From NCBI GenBank assembly GCA_905182985.1, contig CAJJDN010000154.1:45205-109204 (forward strand): a DNA stretch of 64,000 nt. The letters are read 5' to 3'. The first letter of the stretch is position 1. Every line of letters begins with the position of its first letter. The notes under the pieces are model-generated. The model was not told where the DNA came from, made no database searches, and worked only from the letters and a program-made list of their open reading frames with translations. This document shows positions 12,101 through 24,339 of this stretch, piece after piece. The position numbers and the translations under genes were made by a program. This DNA comes from Paramecium sonneborni. Its lineage: Eukaryota > Ciliophora > Oligohymenophorea > Peniculida > Parameciidae.

Positions 12101-15100
12101 TCATTAATTTCCACTTATTTTATTAAATCTATTTTACATCTAACTTCTTTTTAATCTTTTCCCAAATTTTATATAAATTATAATAAATAATATATTTGCA
12201 AGTATTACTCTTTATTTAAATGTAAAAACAATTTTATTTTCCAGCTTAATTTCTAAAATAATGCTTGATACTTCATTTGAAAGCGTTAAATTTGCAGGTT
12301 CATTACACAAGCCTTAACATTCTATTTTTAATTTATTTAAAGTCATTAAATATATTTTTTCAAATCTTTTTCCATAAATTACAAAATGTGTAGCATTGTA
12401 TTTTTCAATTTTTTAAAAATCTTATGATTCTATTCTCTAAATGCTGTCCAAATAGTCTTTATTTTTCAATTTTCCTTAGATATCATAAACATTTATAAAC
12501 CTTTACAGATCTAATTAAAATTATAACAAAACAAAATCTGTATCCTAATAAATTAGATCTAAAAAGAATGCATTTTTTTCATATCTCAGAAATCTATATT
12601 ATTAAATTTTAAATTTATCGTGCTTAAAGTAATCAAAAGATATTTCAAAAATTAAACTAAAATAATTTCTAAAAATCATATGAAATTTCAAAAAGTAAAG
12701 ATCTCCAATTCTTTCAAGATGGAATATATCTATCTTTTATATACTGGTTTCAAATGATTCAATAAAAATTCGATCAAATATTTGAGATATATCAATTTCA
12801 TAATTCTAAATAACATCATAATTGCATTCTAATTCTGAAACCATTTCAATATTATTAAATGCTATAAATGAGGCTAAAATATTATTTTCTTTCCAATATA
12901 AAAATACATATGTACTCTTGGATAAGTAAGCACCATCAATTAAATAATATTCATTCGAGGTTTTTCCAAATAACCCCTTGATTTCACAAAAATTTTTATG
13001 AAATAATAAGTGATAATATCCATATATTTAAAATAGATAAATTTCATTAATAATTTTTATTTACTCTATCGAGGCCACATATGATAAAGGAATCACAGAT
13101 TACATAATTTCCTTCTTAATTATTTTGTATTTATTTAATTAAATTTGCTCCAATTATAGGATGAAATATTAAAGTTTGTATTTCATTTGATAAGTAAAAA
13201 ATATTGTATAAATGAGGGATTCTTAATTAAACAGTATTTCTTTAATATCAACTTCTAGACTATTAAAAGGTAAATCATCTTTAATATTAAATGATAACAA
13301 TTCAAATTTATTCCCATAATCTATACAAAAGTTAGATTGATAATAATAACATATAAAGTTTTCTTATGTAATATTTAATGGTAATTTAATTAAAAAATCT
13401 TAGATAGGTTGAATTTCATATTTAATAATATTACCACTAATTTTATCCCAATCGAATGCATTTTCATCAAAAATATATATTACTTTTTCATTAAATGAAT
13501 TAAGTGAGTAATCATTATGTAATCTTAAAATTTAACAGTTTATAATTGTAGATAAATTATGTATAAATGTGCTTATAACTAATTCGATCTTTTCATTAGT
13601 AAATAAATTATTTTACAATTAAGTAGAATAATTGAAACAAATTTAATTTAATTTATGAATATGAAATTGATCATCTTTAAAATATACAGCATAGTCTTTG
13701 ACACTATCGAGTATTTAGAAAAACTATTAAGATTAATCTATTTCAGTAACATATATTAGAGCATTAATAGCATCATTTTGTAAATTATAAAATAGTAAAA
13801 ATGATTTATTTGAATTTTCTGCAGTGATCATTAAATAGGGATATTCAAATTTTATAGTAGATGATGGTAAACATTTAAAGTTATAAGTTGGGATTTTGTA
13901 GACAAATATAAATTCCTTTTTATAAATTTGAAATACTTTGAATATTATTTCATTTCCTTCTTCTAAAACTAAAATATACTAGTTTGTTCTTACATCAACA
14001 ATAACTTATATAATTTTCTCTTATAAAATATATCTCTAATTAGGTTAAGATGAATAAAAAATCTCATTTTAACTAAAAAACAATTGATCATCAATAAATT
14101 GAAGTGTTTAAGTACAATCAAAAGGATAAGGATAAGATATCTAATTAAAATAAACTTATTCTTAATCGTAAATAAAAATTGTTTTCTTACAATTATCAAA
14201 TAAGATTTTGATTTAGGAAAAGTATTTTGCTACTTAAAGTATTTTGTGCTCTTTTATTTCTATTATTTATGTTTAAAATGATGTATCAAGTGTAATTATT
14301 TAAATGCTTTATTCATAAAAAATGCACAGAACATTATGAACTTTTAAAATGAAATAATCAATCATAATATTAGTATTTATTTTTATACTCTTTTGTATAA
14401 TCAATTCTTTTTTTTAGCAAAATACTATCTTGATTTTATTTTCTTATCTAAATAACAGAATAATAATTGTTTAATTATTTTAAATACCAAAATATATTAT
14501 TTCTGAATTGTTCTCAAATTTTAAAATACATGTGTCATAAATGTTCGACAAAGTTATTTAATAATTTCTTTAATTATATTTGATTGCTTCTAAATTTATT
14601 GGAAGGCTTTTAGTAATTTTTGATTGTTCAAAACAAATTTCATCAATATTATTTTTGGTATAGATTATTAGTTCTTATTATTTAAGTATTAACTTTGATT
14701 AATTATAAGATAAAATTTCAATTTTTTAGTATTCTAAATCAAATTAATACAGTGAGGCATCATTCAAAAATTTTAGGAATAGAACTTCTTATGAATTATT
14801 AAATTAAAGGTAAAATTTTGGAGGTTTAATTTAAAACAACCTTAATTCTGAATTACATTTTCCAAAGAAATAACCTAATTCAGCTAAAGGTACTATTTCT
14901 GGTAAAATTATTTTTATCTATTAATTTAATTAATCATTTATCATGGCTACTATAGAATCATTATAATGCAAAACTAAAATTTTTTAAATTAACATAGAGT
15001 TTAAAAATTATTAATTCCTGATATTTAAAATATCCTAATCTAACCTCAATTATTAACTATTCGTTTCTATATCGAAAATTAATTATCTTCCTTTGCAAAT

Positions 15101-15934
15101 TTAAAATACATTCAAGATTATTGAATTAGCATTATAGAGATGTATATTAAATTTACCTAACAAAAGATTATAATTTAATATTAATTTCTCATAGATGAAA
15201 AAAATTCTCTCTTTATTGCAGATATTTGTTTAAACTAATTATCCTTAAAATGAATTGGTAATATTATTTAGTTCTAGTTTTTGGAATGATTTTAACAAAA
15301 ATTATTTTTCATCAATTTCAATTTAATAAATCTTATCTGATAAACAATTTAATTCATATACAAAGATATAAGAATATCCATAAGTAAATTCAATATTACA
15401 GTTTAATTCAACATCAAACTTTATTTCATCAAATACTTAACCATTTAGATTGATAATTGATATTACAATTTAGTTGTTATTCAATTAGCAATTACTTATA
15501 AAAATTTCTTTATTAACTTAAAATATTTTGTTACATGATGAATATGGTAATGTGTTATTACAAAAGTGAGGAGTTATTATCAATTTTTGATTCAAAAGAT
15601 AATTTTTAATTAGGTATAAGCAAATTAAGTTTGAATTGTCTATGACCATGATCATATTATCATTTTCTGGAGTTATTTGCTAAAAATAAAACAATTTCTA
15701 TTTTTCTGAAATAATAAAAGTGGATTGATTTTCTACTTTTATTTCATGAATTAATTCGATATTGAATTAGGTTTCATTTGAATCAACTAAGTTTTATTCA
15801 AATGGTACAAAATATGTTTATTAAAAAGTAAATTTTGTTTCATTCTGATAGTAATATTCTGTTTATGAATAAATTTTTGTATTGAAGAATAGTATATCAA
15901 AAAAAAAAGCACTTACTAAAAATTAAAAATTCAT
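12101..15934 (-). CDS. large secreted/type I membrane protein, unknown family
   Basis: This is a single open frame of 1,277 residues with no intron; I walked it triplet by triplet from TGA (12103-12101) to ATG at 15934 and met no TGA. The N-terminus is hydrophobic (MNFQFLVSAFFFDILFF) and looks like a signal peptide. The body is rich in Asn, Ile, Phe, Tyr and Glu, with many N-x-S/T sites, scattered Cys and repeated strand-like stretches. This suggests a large extracellular beta-rich (possibly propeller-like) domain. A hydrophobic helix (VILANILFIIIYIKF) near the C-terminus is followed by a short basic tail, KRLKRSQMQNRF. I know no named family. It resembles the two smaller membrane proteins at 42.8-46.1 kb in layout. 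The function is unknown. Confidence 0.75.
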
Positions 15935-16081
15935 AAAGAATATTAAATATTTCTTATAATAGTTTGAATTTTTTAAGATAAAATGTTAATATTATTAGTT
16001 GTAAATCTTAAATATATAGATTTTGGTATTATTAATTTATTTTACAGGATTATAGTATTTATTAATTTTTAACGAATAGTT

Positions 16082-17122
16082 ATGATTGAGTTTGCTAAAT
16101 TATCAAAACAAGAAAAAGAGAAATATCTTAAATTTTTAGTTGATAATAAGATTGAATTTTAGTAATCTGATTAAGGATTTACTGCAAGTTTCAAAGTATA
16201 AAATAAAGAAAATGTGGATCCAACTCGAAAATCAATAGAATAAATAAAAAGAGCATCACCTTATTTGAAAACACCAACAAGATCAGTATCACCATTAAGA
16301 AGAAAATTTACAAGAGAAGATGCAATAAATTTGATTTAAGAGATTTATTCAAAGAAATTTGATGATGCTTCAAAGTAATTAAAGATGAAAAATATTGTAA
16401 ATGAAGACTTTGGTGTATATGTGATGAGATTTGCTTAGAATAAATAGATTGATATAAAGGATTGTATGCAAATTTAGGATGAAAATGTGTTTCTTTTTAA
16501 AAAGTTTTTGCAAAAAGAATATGAGGAAGAAGATTTGATGTATTATTTATTTTTAAGGGCGATAGTAGAAAAGGAAATTGGGTAATAAATATATTAATCT
16601 CGAAAGAGTTTGGATCTTTAAAAATAATATCTAAGCAGTTATTAAGTTTAAAGTATAATATGTACAGTTTATGAAAACTAAATAGATGAAGTTTAGGATT
16701 TATTGGAATATTTTAAGAATAATTTTGAGAATAATAAGATAAGTGCATTTAATTTTATGGGTTTAGCATTGGATAAATATAATAAGGATAGAAAACCATA
16801 AGATAAGAAGGTATTAATAAGTGAATTTGTGATAAATGAATTATAGAAATTCTTTTATAAAGAAATTGAAGAATGTAGTGATGAATTATTTGATAAAGTG
16901 AAATAGATAGTGAATGATTTGTTATAAAGTATATACAGAAATGATAAGAGAATTTGGATAAATAGAGTTCAGTGTGCAAAACCAGAAGATGTTTAATATT
17001 TGGAAGGATTATAAAAGTAATTTAAAAATATAACAGGGAGTAAAGAGGAAATCAAATAATTAAGTAGAAAGATATTATAAACACCTTAATTGAGTAAATG
17101 TTTTGGAAAACTATTAGAATGA
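16082..17122 (+). CDS. hypothetical soluble protein
   Basis: This intronless 346-residue frame runs from ATG 16082 to TGA 17120-17122. The N-terminal 80 residues are charged and include a Ser/Pro/Arg patch (TPTRSVSPLRRKF) that could be phosphorylated. The remainder is predicted helical, Lys/Glu/Gln-rich, without signal peptide or membrane segment. I recognise no domain or catalytic motif. It is divergent from the 1,277-residue membrane protein (147 bp between starts) and only 39 bp upstream of the DDX6-like helicase on the same strand. A GT...AG stretch near 16578 could be spliced, but the unspliced frame stays open, so I left it in. Confidence 0.65.
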
Positions 17123-17161
17123 TACTAATTTATATATATATATATAATTTAAATAATTGAA

Positions 17162-18485
17162 ATGCAACAAAGTGACTTAGAATAGCGATAATCAATGCAA
17201 ATAATAGTAGAAGAGCCTAAGCCAAAAGATACACGTTATAAGACAAGTGTAAAGTGTTTGCCTAAGTAGTAAGGATGTCACAAAGACAAAAGGAGTAGAG
17301 TTTGAAGAATTCGATTTGAAATAAGAATTAATGTAAGGTCTAGCAGCATCAAATTATGAGAAGCCTTCTCCTATATAAGAAGAGTCAATTCCATTTGCTT
17401 TAGCAGGATCTAATATTATAGCAAGAGCAAAAAATGGAACAGGAAAAACAGGAGCCTATATAATTCCAATTTTAGAAATGTTAGAAATAGAAGGATAGAT
17501 TTAAAGTTTGATTTTAGTACCTACAAGAGAATTAGCACTATAAGTATCAAGTTTAGTAAAAGAAATTGGTAAGTATATGAAAGTAGAATGTATGGTTTCA
17601 ACTGGAGGAACTGATTTTAAAGAAGATATCTATAGGTTAAAATAAGTAATTATTTAAATCATTATAGGTAGTTCATGTATTAGTAGGAACACCGGGAAGA
17701 ATTCTAGATTTAGCATAGAGGAAATTAGCAGATTTATCTAAATTAAAACATTTTGTTTTAGATGAAGCTGATAAACTTTTATCTCTTGATTTTTAACCAC
17801 TTATTGTTAAAATACTTTAATTTGCTCCTCCAGAAGTCTAAATTATGATGTTTTCTGCCACTTTCCCTGTTGATGTCAAAGGTTTTATTAATCAACATGT
17901 TCCATAAATATAAGAAATTAATTTAATGGAAGAATTAACACTCAAAGGTGTCACTTAATATTATCTATATATTGATGAAAAATAAAAAGTTAATTGTTTA
18001 AATTTCATATTCAGTAAACTTGAAATTAATCAGGCTATTATATTTTGCAATTCAGCAAGAAGAGTAGAATTATTAACTCAAAAAATTACAGAATTTGGGT
18101 ATTCGTGTTTGTATGCATTTTCTCTCATTCTATTAGCTATATTCATGCTAAAATGAATTAAAAAGATAGAAATAAAGTATTCCATAGTTTTAGAAAAGCT
18201 ATTGGTAGATGTCTTGTTTCTACTGATCTCTTTACTAGAGGAATTGATATTTAATCTATAAATGTTGTCATTAATTTCGATTTCCCAAGAACTGCTGAAA
18301 CTTATTTACATCGTATAGGCAGATCAGGAAGGTGATATATATCAATTTATTGTAGATTTGGTCACTTAGGTTTGGCTGTTAACTTTATAACTGAAACAGA
18401 TAAAGATACTTTGGTTTCAATTGAATAAGAGCTAGACACTGATATTAAACCATTTCCAAAAGAAGTTGATAAGAGTTTATATTGA
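17162..18485 (+). CDS. DEAD-box RNA helicase, DDX6/Dhh1 family
   Basis: This is a 408-residue protein from five exons, with introns at 17249-17273, 17646-17667, 18111-18136 and 18332-18355 (the last with a GTGA donor). Splicing restores DTRYKTSDVTKTKG, a hallmark of DDX6/Dhh1/Me31B. Helicase motifs follow in order: [22 protein letters not shown] (motif I), PTRELA, GTPGR, DEAD (within [10 protein letters not shown]), [25 protein letters not shown] and HRIGRSGR. Length and order match the family. DDX6 proteins bind capped or deadenylated mRNAs and couple translational repression to decapping in cytoplasmic P-bodies. All catalytic motifs look intact. The family call is firm, because both the N-terminal signature and the core agree. 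Confidence 0.95.
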
Positions 18486-19169
18486 TAAATTAAACATCAA
18501 CAATTTATTAATCATAAAAAATTTATAAATCATAAAAAATTTATTTTATCAATTTTTTTTTAATTTCTTTCATTTACTATCATCCCCCCATCTTTTATGG
18601 TTTTCATAATGTATATTTGCTTTAATTAGATGTAAGATTTAATTAGATTAGACTTATACTTATATTGGTTATCCAGATATGAAAACTAATTATATTATAG
18701 ATGAATATTACTTTTTCTTTAAAAAATCACAAGGAGGATTCCAAGGAATTTTTAAAGAAATATTCATTTTTTTTCTGACTCTAAGTTACACAAAAAAATC
18801 AAATCTAATCATTATTAAGATTATGTAATTTTAATCAATGCTAAAAATTAATCAATACATAATTTATATCATTTTTTTTTAGGGAAATCACATTCTAACC
18901 TTTACCCAAAAAAATTGACTTTTAATGTAAGAATAATGATGATATTTTCATTTTTTTTTTGATTCAAAGATAAATGTTTAAACATAGTTATTATAATATA
19001 TTTTAAAATATATTGAATTAACTTTAAATAATTTTTTCTAATACGTTTATTCACTCATCTTTAAATGGAATATATAAAATTTGAGTTGATAAGAAAAAAA
19101 AGTTTTTAAAACTTTGAAGATATAATTTTAAATATATAATGCTATAATTAAACAGATAAGGAAATATTA
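18486..19169. other. intergenic region, no gene seen
   Basis: These 684 bp lie between the stops of two convergent genes (DDX6-like and Myb-like A). They are AT-rich with several A/T homopolymers of 8-10 and no sustained frame on either strand in the ciliate code. I see only untranslated tails and spacer here. Confidence 0.5.
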
Positions 19170-19763
19170 TCAATTAAAATGTAAATAAACTCTTTTTATG
19201 AATTTAGACAATATGTTTGTAACTTCAGGGTAAAAGTTCATCTCTTCTATCATTTATGTAATGTCTTAACCCTATACAGAATCATTTTTTCTTGAATTTA
19301 GATGTGAGAAATCGCTAAAAAAAATATTTGAATATACTTATTACCTTCCTAATACTTAATCCCACCTGAATCGAAGGTTTTTGTAATACCTGTTTTTAAT
19401 AGCATTTTGATTTCTATCAATAAAGTATTTTGAAACCACAGAGAATTTCGGTCCATGTTCAAGTACTAAGGACAATATTTTTTGGTCTTCACTAAAATTG
19501 AATGGTGTATTATTATTCAATTCTATATTTTTATTGTTTCTTCTTCTTCTTTTATTATGAAAATCAACTCGTTTCTTTTTCTTCTTTATCTTTTTAGCTT
19601 ATTTATTTTAAGGTAAAAGATTTTAATCTGCTATTTATGTTACAAAAGGATTCTCTTGATTTGATAAAATTAATTGACAAGACGAAAATTCTTCTACCTA
19701 ACTTACATATTTTTCTAGTTGTAAGAAATTGATGAAATTTTACTCTGCTTCATAGTCTTACAT
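19170..19763 (-). CDS. Myb/SANT-domain protein A
   Basis: I call a 187-residue protein from two exons with a 30-nt intron at 19315-19344. After a Lys/Arg-rich patch (KKIKKKKRVDF, KRRRRNN) comes one Myb/SANT-like repeat: FSEDQKILSLVLEHGPKFS, then VVSKYFIDRNQNAIKNRYY and KNLRFRWDQVLG. The spacing of aromatic residues and the NQNAIKNRYY helix fit a DNA-binding third helix. The protein is homologous to Myb-like B at 23.8-24.3 kb, including the RWDQ(V/I)LG segment and the SHLN/THLN sequence just after the intron. A single Myb repeat with a basic patch suggests a nuclear transcription factor or chromatin protein. The start is uncertain: ATG 19763 is used, but the frame stays open further upstream, where another small intron could add an exon. 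Confidence 0.68.
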
Positions 19764-20959
19764 TAAATTTAATATGAAATTTAGCTTTTTACTGCATTTG
19801 AGATATATACAAAATGAATTTGATAATATCTTTTAAATTAATATATTTTAATACAGTCTTAGGTATTATTTATATACTATTATTATTAATTTTGTTCAGT
19901 TAGTAAAGATAATTATTACAACATATCACTAGAGTCGAGGTAAGTTAATACTATTAATTTATCTTATTTGATTTCAATTTAAAGAAAAAATATCATGATT
20001 ACATCCTCAATTATTGGAATTGTAAATATATCAAATCATTTAAATGCTTAAAGTATTCAAAGAACTTTATCAAGGAAGAATTGAATGGTCCTATTAATAA
20101 ATTAAATAATTAATTATATATATATAATTAATATGATTAATTGATAAATGTTGTTGAAAATCAGGAACTTACTTTTTTTCGTGTTTTTATTCAATTTATA
20201 AATCATATATGGTCTACTCAAATAAAAGCCTAAAAAATATTAATAATAATTTCCCATAAAATTTTTTTAGGTCTTAACAATAATTTCTTTGATTCATATT
20301 TGTTTTATTATTGAAAAAAATCAATAATCAAATTTGATGAAATTAACATCTATATTTAAGTTTTTAATTTTACATATGTTTATGTGTGTAGAGAATCTAT
20401 TTTCTATATATTGTATTGAATCATTAAATATAGAAAAATATTATCAAAAGAGATAATGAAAAGACTAGGCATGGTTGATGCAAAAAATTTTTACTTTCCT
20501 ATTTATTTGATAGAGTATTTGCTCAGATGCTAGTTTAAAAATTTATTTATAAAAAAATAATATTGTTTATTATTAATAGAAACTTTTCTTTATTTTTTAA
20601 AAGATAATTATAAATAAAAAGTTCTCTTAGATTTAATCATTTAAAAGGGATTGGGTCTTTTGTTCCGATAAAAATTTAGAAAAAAAATGTAAATCAGAAA
20701 AAATCTATTTAACAAATAACGTATATAAATCAATATTTAAAATATTTTCTCATTTTTTGTAGTTTAGATAAAATTAATTTGGAAATTCAAGTTTTAATTT
20801 TTATTTATGATGTTATGGCTTAAAAATTGTAGTAAATATTTAATATCTTAAAAATGATTTAGAGAAAAAATAAAATAACTTGAATTGTTAAAATTATGTT
20901 TATATAAAATAAATATATATATGTAATACTAAATAAAAAAAAATGAAAATAAATATAAA
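19764..20959. other. intergenic region, no gene seen
   Basis: About 1.2 kb lie between Myb-like A and the EF-hand gene, both on the minus strand. The sequence is AT-rich with TA-alternating and poly-A/T tracts. Short open stretches occur on both strands, but none reads like protein over more than a few dozen codons. It should contain the promoter of Myb-like A and the tail of the EF-hand gene is just beyond its end. Confidence 0.45.
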
Positions 20960-22381
20960 TCAAGGTTTTGGTTATTTAGGTTACATTTCATTAAGGAAAT
21001 CACTATAAGTAATATATTATTATTCATTCCTATCAAACCTTCTCATTAATAATTCTAGATTTTTATCATCTAGATAAACTCCATGATTTTCTAGAAAGGT
21101 TTTTAATTCTTATTCAAGAATAATTTGATTTGAAGTAATGAGAGTAAATAGTGTTTTAAGATTAAAATTTGGTCTTTGAGAGAGTTTTTTTCTAAGACAT
21201 TCAATGGCAACTTCATTTTCAATTTCAGTTTTGATGACATTCTTAATTGCATTAAGAATTTCTTTATCTAACTATCTAATATTGATTTTTTAATAATTAA
21301 TTGGTTTAAATGCAGTTAAGAATTCTCTTATGTTCCATTTTCCATCTCTGTCTATATCATATCGTTTCATCCATAAATATAACTATGATTGAGTTGGATA
21401 TATTTCCAACTCTTCTAAAGCTGCTTTAACATCACCAGGAGCCAACTTACTTGTTTTATCTTAATCAAAAAAAGAAAATAATTCTAAAAAGTCATATTAA
21501 AGATATCCTAACTCTTCCTTTCTAAATTCATTTTCATATTCTAATTCTGAAATAATTTTTAAGGCTTCAGCCAAATAATCCATATCATAAGATTGAACTT
21601 TTTTCTATTATACTATTTTTTTATTTCTATCTATATGTTTTGCTACACTTTATTTTGCTCTCCTATTTGGAAATTGATTTTAAACTTCTATTTATTTAAC
21701 TGAAGTAACAGTGGATGTTGTTGATTTCTAAGAATTAATATTACCATATTGAGGTTCTAGAGCAATTCTAAAATCTTCAAGATCTATTTAACTATCTCTA
21801 TTTTAATCTAATCTTCTCATTAAGTCATTACAATCTCTATTAACGAAGTGTTCTAAAAGATCTTATTAAATAAATCCTGAATTGAATTGATCAATTGTTT
21901 GAAAAGCTATTCTATAATCAAAATCTGGAGTCTAAATTAGATCTTATTTATAGAGTTGAATTTCATCAGCAATTTGAATTTCTTTATAAAATATTCTGCA
22001 TACTCCATACTCTATTTCATAAGATAAATCTTTAATAAACGTAGGTTTTTGTGATACTAACTTTCTTAATTCGAGATTATTGGCTGGAAGTACTATTTAT
22101 AAAAAATCACCATATGTGAGTCGATTATCACATTTCTATGAATACCATTTTATTATAGGACTCACTTATTCAAGCTATACTATCAATCCATTTTATTGTA
22201 ATAAATTGTAGATTTCTTAGGAGCTTATATATCCAGAATTGGAAATTTTCTTAAAAATTGAATATGGTTCAAAATCCTCTTATGAACATAGAATTTATCT
22301 CATGGATTCAGAATGGATCTCTGATTCTTCTAATTTATTGAAGAGTTTAAGCAATTTTTTTTTTGTTTAAGAATTGATCAT
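20960..22381 (-). CDS. multi-EF-hand calcium-binding protein
   Basis: This is a 473-residue intronless frame from ATG 22381 to TGA 20962-20960. At least four EF-hand loops are visible. The clearest is DIDRDGKWNIRE, with acidic or Asn residues at 1, 3, 5 and 9 and Glu at 12. DQNRDSQIDLED is near-canonical with Asp at 12. DQDKTSKLAPGD and DRNEQQYITYSD are degenerate. Loops are paired and separated by a Lys/Gln-rich linker (around residues 255-300), giving a calmodulin-like arrangement within a longer protein. It probably senses or buffers calcium in cytosol or cilia; Paramecium uses calcium to control ciliary beating and exocytosis. Some loops lack ligands and likely do not bind. The subfamily is not identified. 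Confidence 0.85.
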
Positions 22382-22540
22382 TTCAAAATATTATTCGTTA
22401 AATGTATATATTGAAAATTGATAATTTAAAAAGTAAAAAATAAATCAAAATCAAATCATAACATATTTTAATTCTTTGAGTTTGATTATACAATATTTTA
22501 TTTCATAAATTAAAACAATATATTAACAATACTATATAAT

Positions 22541-23700
22541 GAAGGATTTTGTTGAAGATAAACTTAAATGATTTTCTGTAAAATGCTATTAAATTCAAAA
22601 GAAATAGAAGTTTTAATCAAAATAAAAATAAAAATTAAAGAATTTATTTTAGAAGGTATACCAGTAAAATCCATTTTATAAATTCCAGTTTAATAGAATA
22701 GAGATCAAAACATTTTTTAAGCTAATATGATGAAGATTGGATTGGATTAAAATAAGATTATAAGGATCTAAAATATCTTACAGAAGAGATACATAAAAAT
22801 TAAGATGAAAAAATAAATTTGGATGATTGTATTATAAGATATTAAAATAATTTATTATAAGATATTAAAATAATTGTGATAGATATTTTTAAATTGCAAA
22901 AAAGTTTGAATTTACAATCAAATTTTTTGAAGTGAATTTAAAAGTTTAAATAATAGATTGTCTGAGATGTTAAAGGATATAAAAAGATGATTAGCATAGA
23001 TCAACAGTTTTTTTATAGAATAGGAATACCAAGAAGATCAATCTTTTATAAGAATAATTTACATTAGGCAGTAACTCAAAGAATAGACATTGAGAAATAA
23101 GTTATTAAAAATATTTAATTTAATTCTGATGATCTATAGCAGTTTAATCACAAAATGAATGAGATAAGTCTCTGAGGATAAATTAAATTAAATTAAATCA
23201 ATTAAATTTAAATTTAGAAGTATAAAAGGATGAAGAAATAAATTTCATAGAAAATAGAGGCTTAGAATATATTTGATAACCATAATCAATAATAGGATAA
23301 GTCGTTTGTATTTCTATTAATAATCACAAATAGATTAGATACTGCTTAAATAAATTCTCAAATCTCTGATTAGTAACTAATGATTATTAATAAGATAAGG
23401 AAGCTCAAATTAAAATTTTTACTCTAATTTAATTTGTTTATAATGTAAAAATAAAAATATAAATCAGTAGCTTATGATTATTATTTGCAAATACAAAAAT
23501 AATCAAGTGAAAATCTTTACAATTTAAATAGAAATAAATGTAAAATGTGCTTCTAAAATATTTTGAGCATTCTTCCATTACATAATAATACTAATATTCA
23601 TATGAGAAATGATCAATATTTTTAGTTATATTATTATAATATTTTATTTCTTTTATTCATCTCCTAACCTATTACTTTATCATCAATATTTCATTTCTAA
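22541..23700 (+). pseudogene. relic of a coiled-coil-like gene
   Basis: Plus-strand pieces that read like protein alternate between frames and are broken by TGA. From about 22570 an ATG frame gives EGIPVKSILQIPV and runs on to about 22870. The shifted frame from about 22730 reads EDWIGLKQDYKDLKYLTEEI and continues to a TGA near 22934. Later segments (NRLSEMLKDIKR near 22955, NLEVQKDEEINF near 23210) are again in other frames. The content is Lys/Glu/Gln/Leu-rich, suggesting a former coiled coil. No GT...AG intron of 20-35 nt joins the pieces in order. I infer a gene inactivated by frameshifts, possibly one member of a whole-genome-duplicate pair. Confidence 0.45.
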
Positions 23701-23804
23701 CATCTATTCTAAAAACTACATTTAAATTTTGTCCAAAAAAGATTAAGTTGAATTAAAAAATAGTTATTCCATTTTATCTTGTATTATTAATTTCCTCTTC
23801 AAAA

Positions 23805-24339
23805 ATGAAAAACATGTGGACAAATATAACATAAACCAACATACAACCCAATCAACTCACAAATCCTTCAATATTAATAGATAATACCCTTTCTAAGGCA
23901 CCTGATTTATATACATTATCTAGTAATGAAAGTCAATCAAATCAAATCTTTCTTAAAACTAAACCCAAAAAACTTTACTAAACTAAAAAAATCAAAGGAA
24001 AAAATAGAAATTTCACTCTAAACGAGGATTCTAAAATTTTAAACCTTGTTCTGCAACTAGGACCAAAATTTAAATAGATTGCCAAAAAAATCCCTGGCAA
24101 ATCTATTAAAAGTATCAAAAATAGATATTATAAATATCTCAGATACAGATGGGATCAAATCTTGGGAATGTAAATCATCTTTATATACTATTAGATAATA
24201 TACTCATCTTAATGAAAAATTAGAAGAAACATCTTTAGAGAATATAGTCGCAAATTCATGTTTGCATCAAGACTTGGCTAATATTTTAATCCCAGTGTTT
24301 TCTTAGATTCAAATGGTTATAGAGGAATGTTTAAATTGA
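23805..24339 (+). CDS. Myb/SANT-domain protein B
   Basis: This is a 169-residue protein with one 25-nt intron at 24170-24194. A basic segment (KTKPKKLYQTKKIKGKNR) precedes one Myb/SANT-like repeat: FTLNEDSKILNLVLQLGPKF, KQIAKKIPGKSIKSIKNRYY, then KYLRYRWDQILG. It is homologous to Myb-like A 4 kb away on the other strand. The two proteins share intron position: the exons join LGI-QYTHLN in B and LGS-DFSHLN in A. A nuclear DNA-binding role is likely. The start is uncertain: a different frame just upstream and overlapping the N-terminus (IINFLFKNEKHV) resembles FINFLQLEKYV in protein A, which hints at a frameshift or missed intron near 23800-23870. Confidence 0.65.

Noticed and set aside
16577..16602. 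Possible small GT...AG intron in the 346-residue hypothetical gene
   Set aside because: Removing it leads to an early TGA, whereas the unspliced frame stays open to the end.
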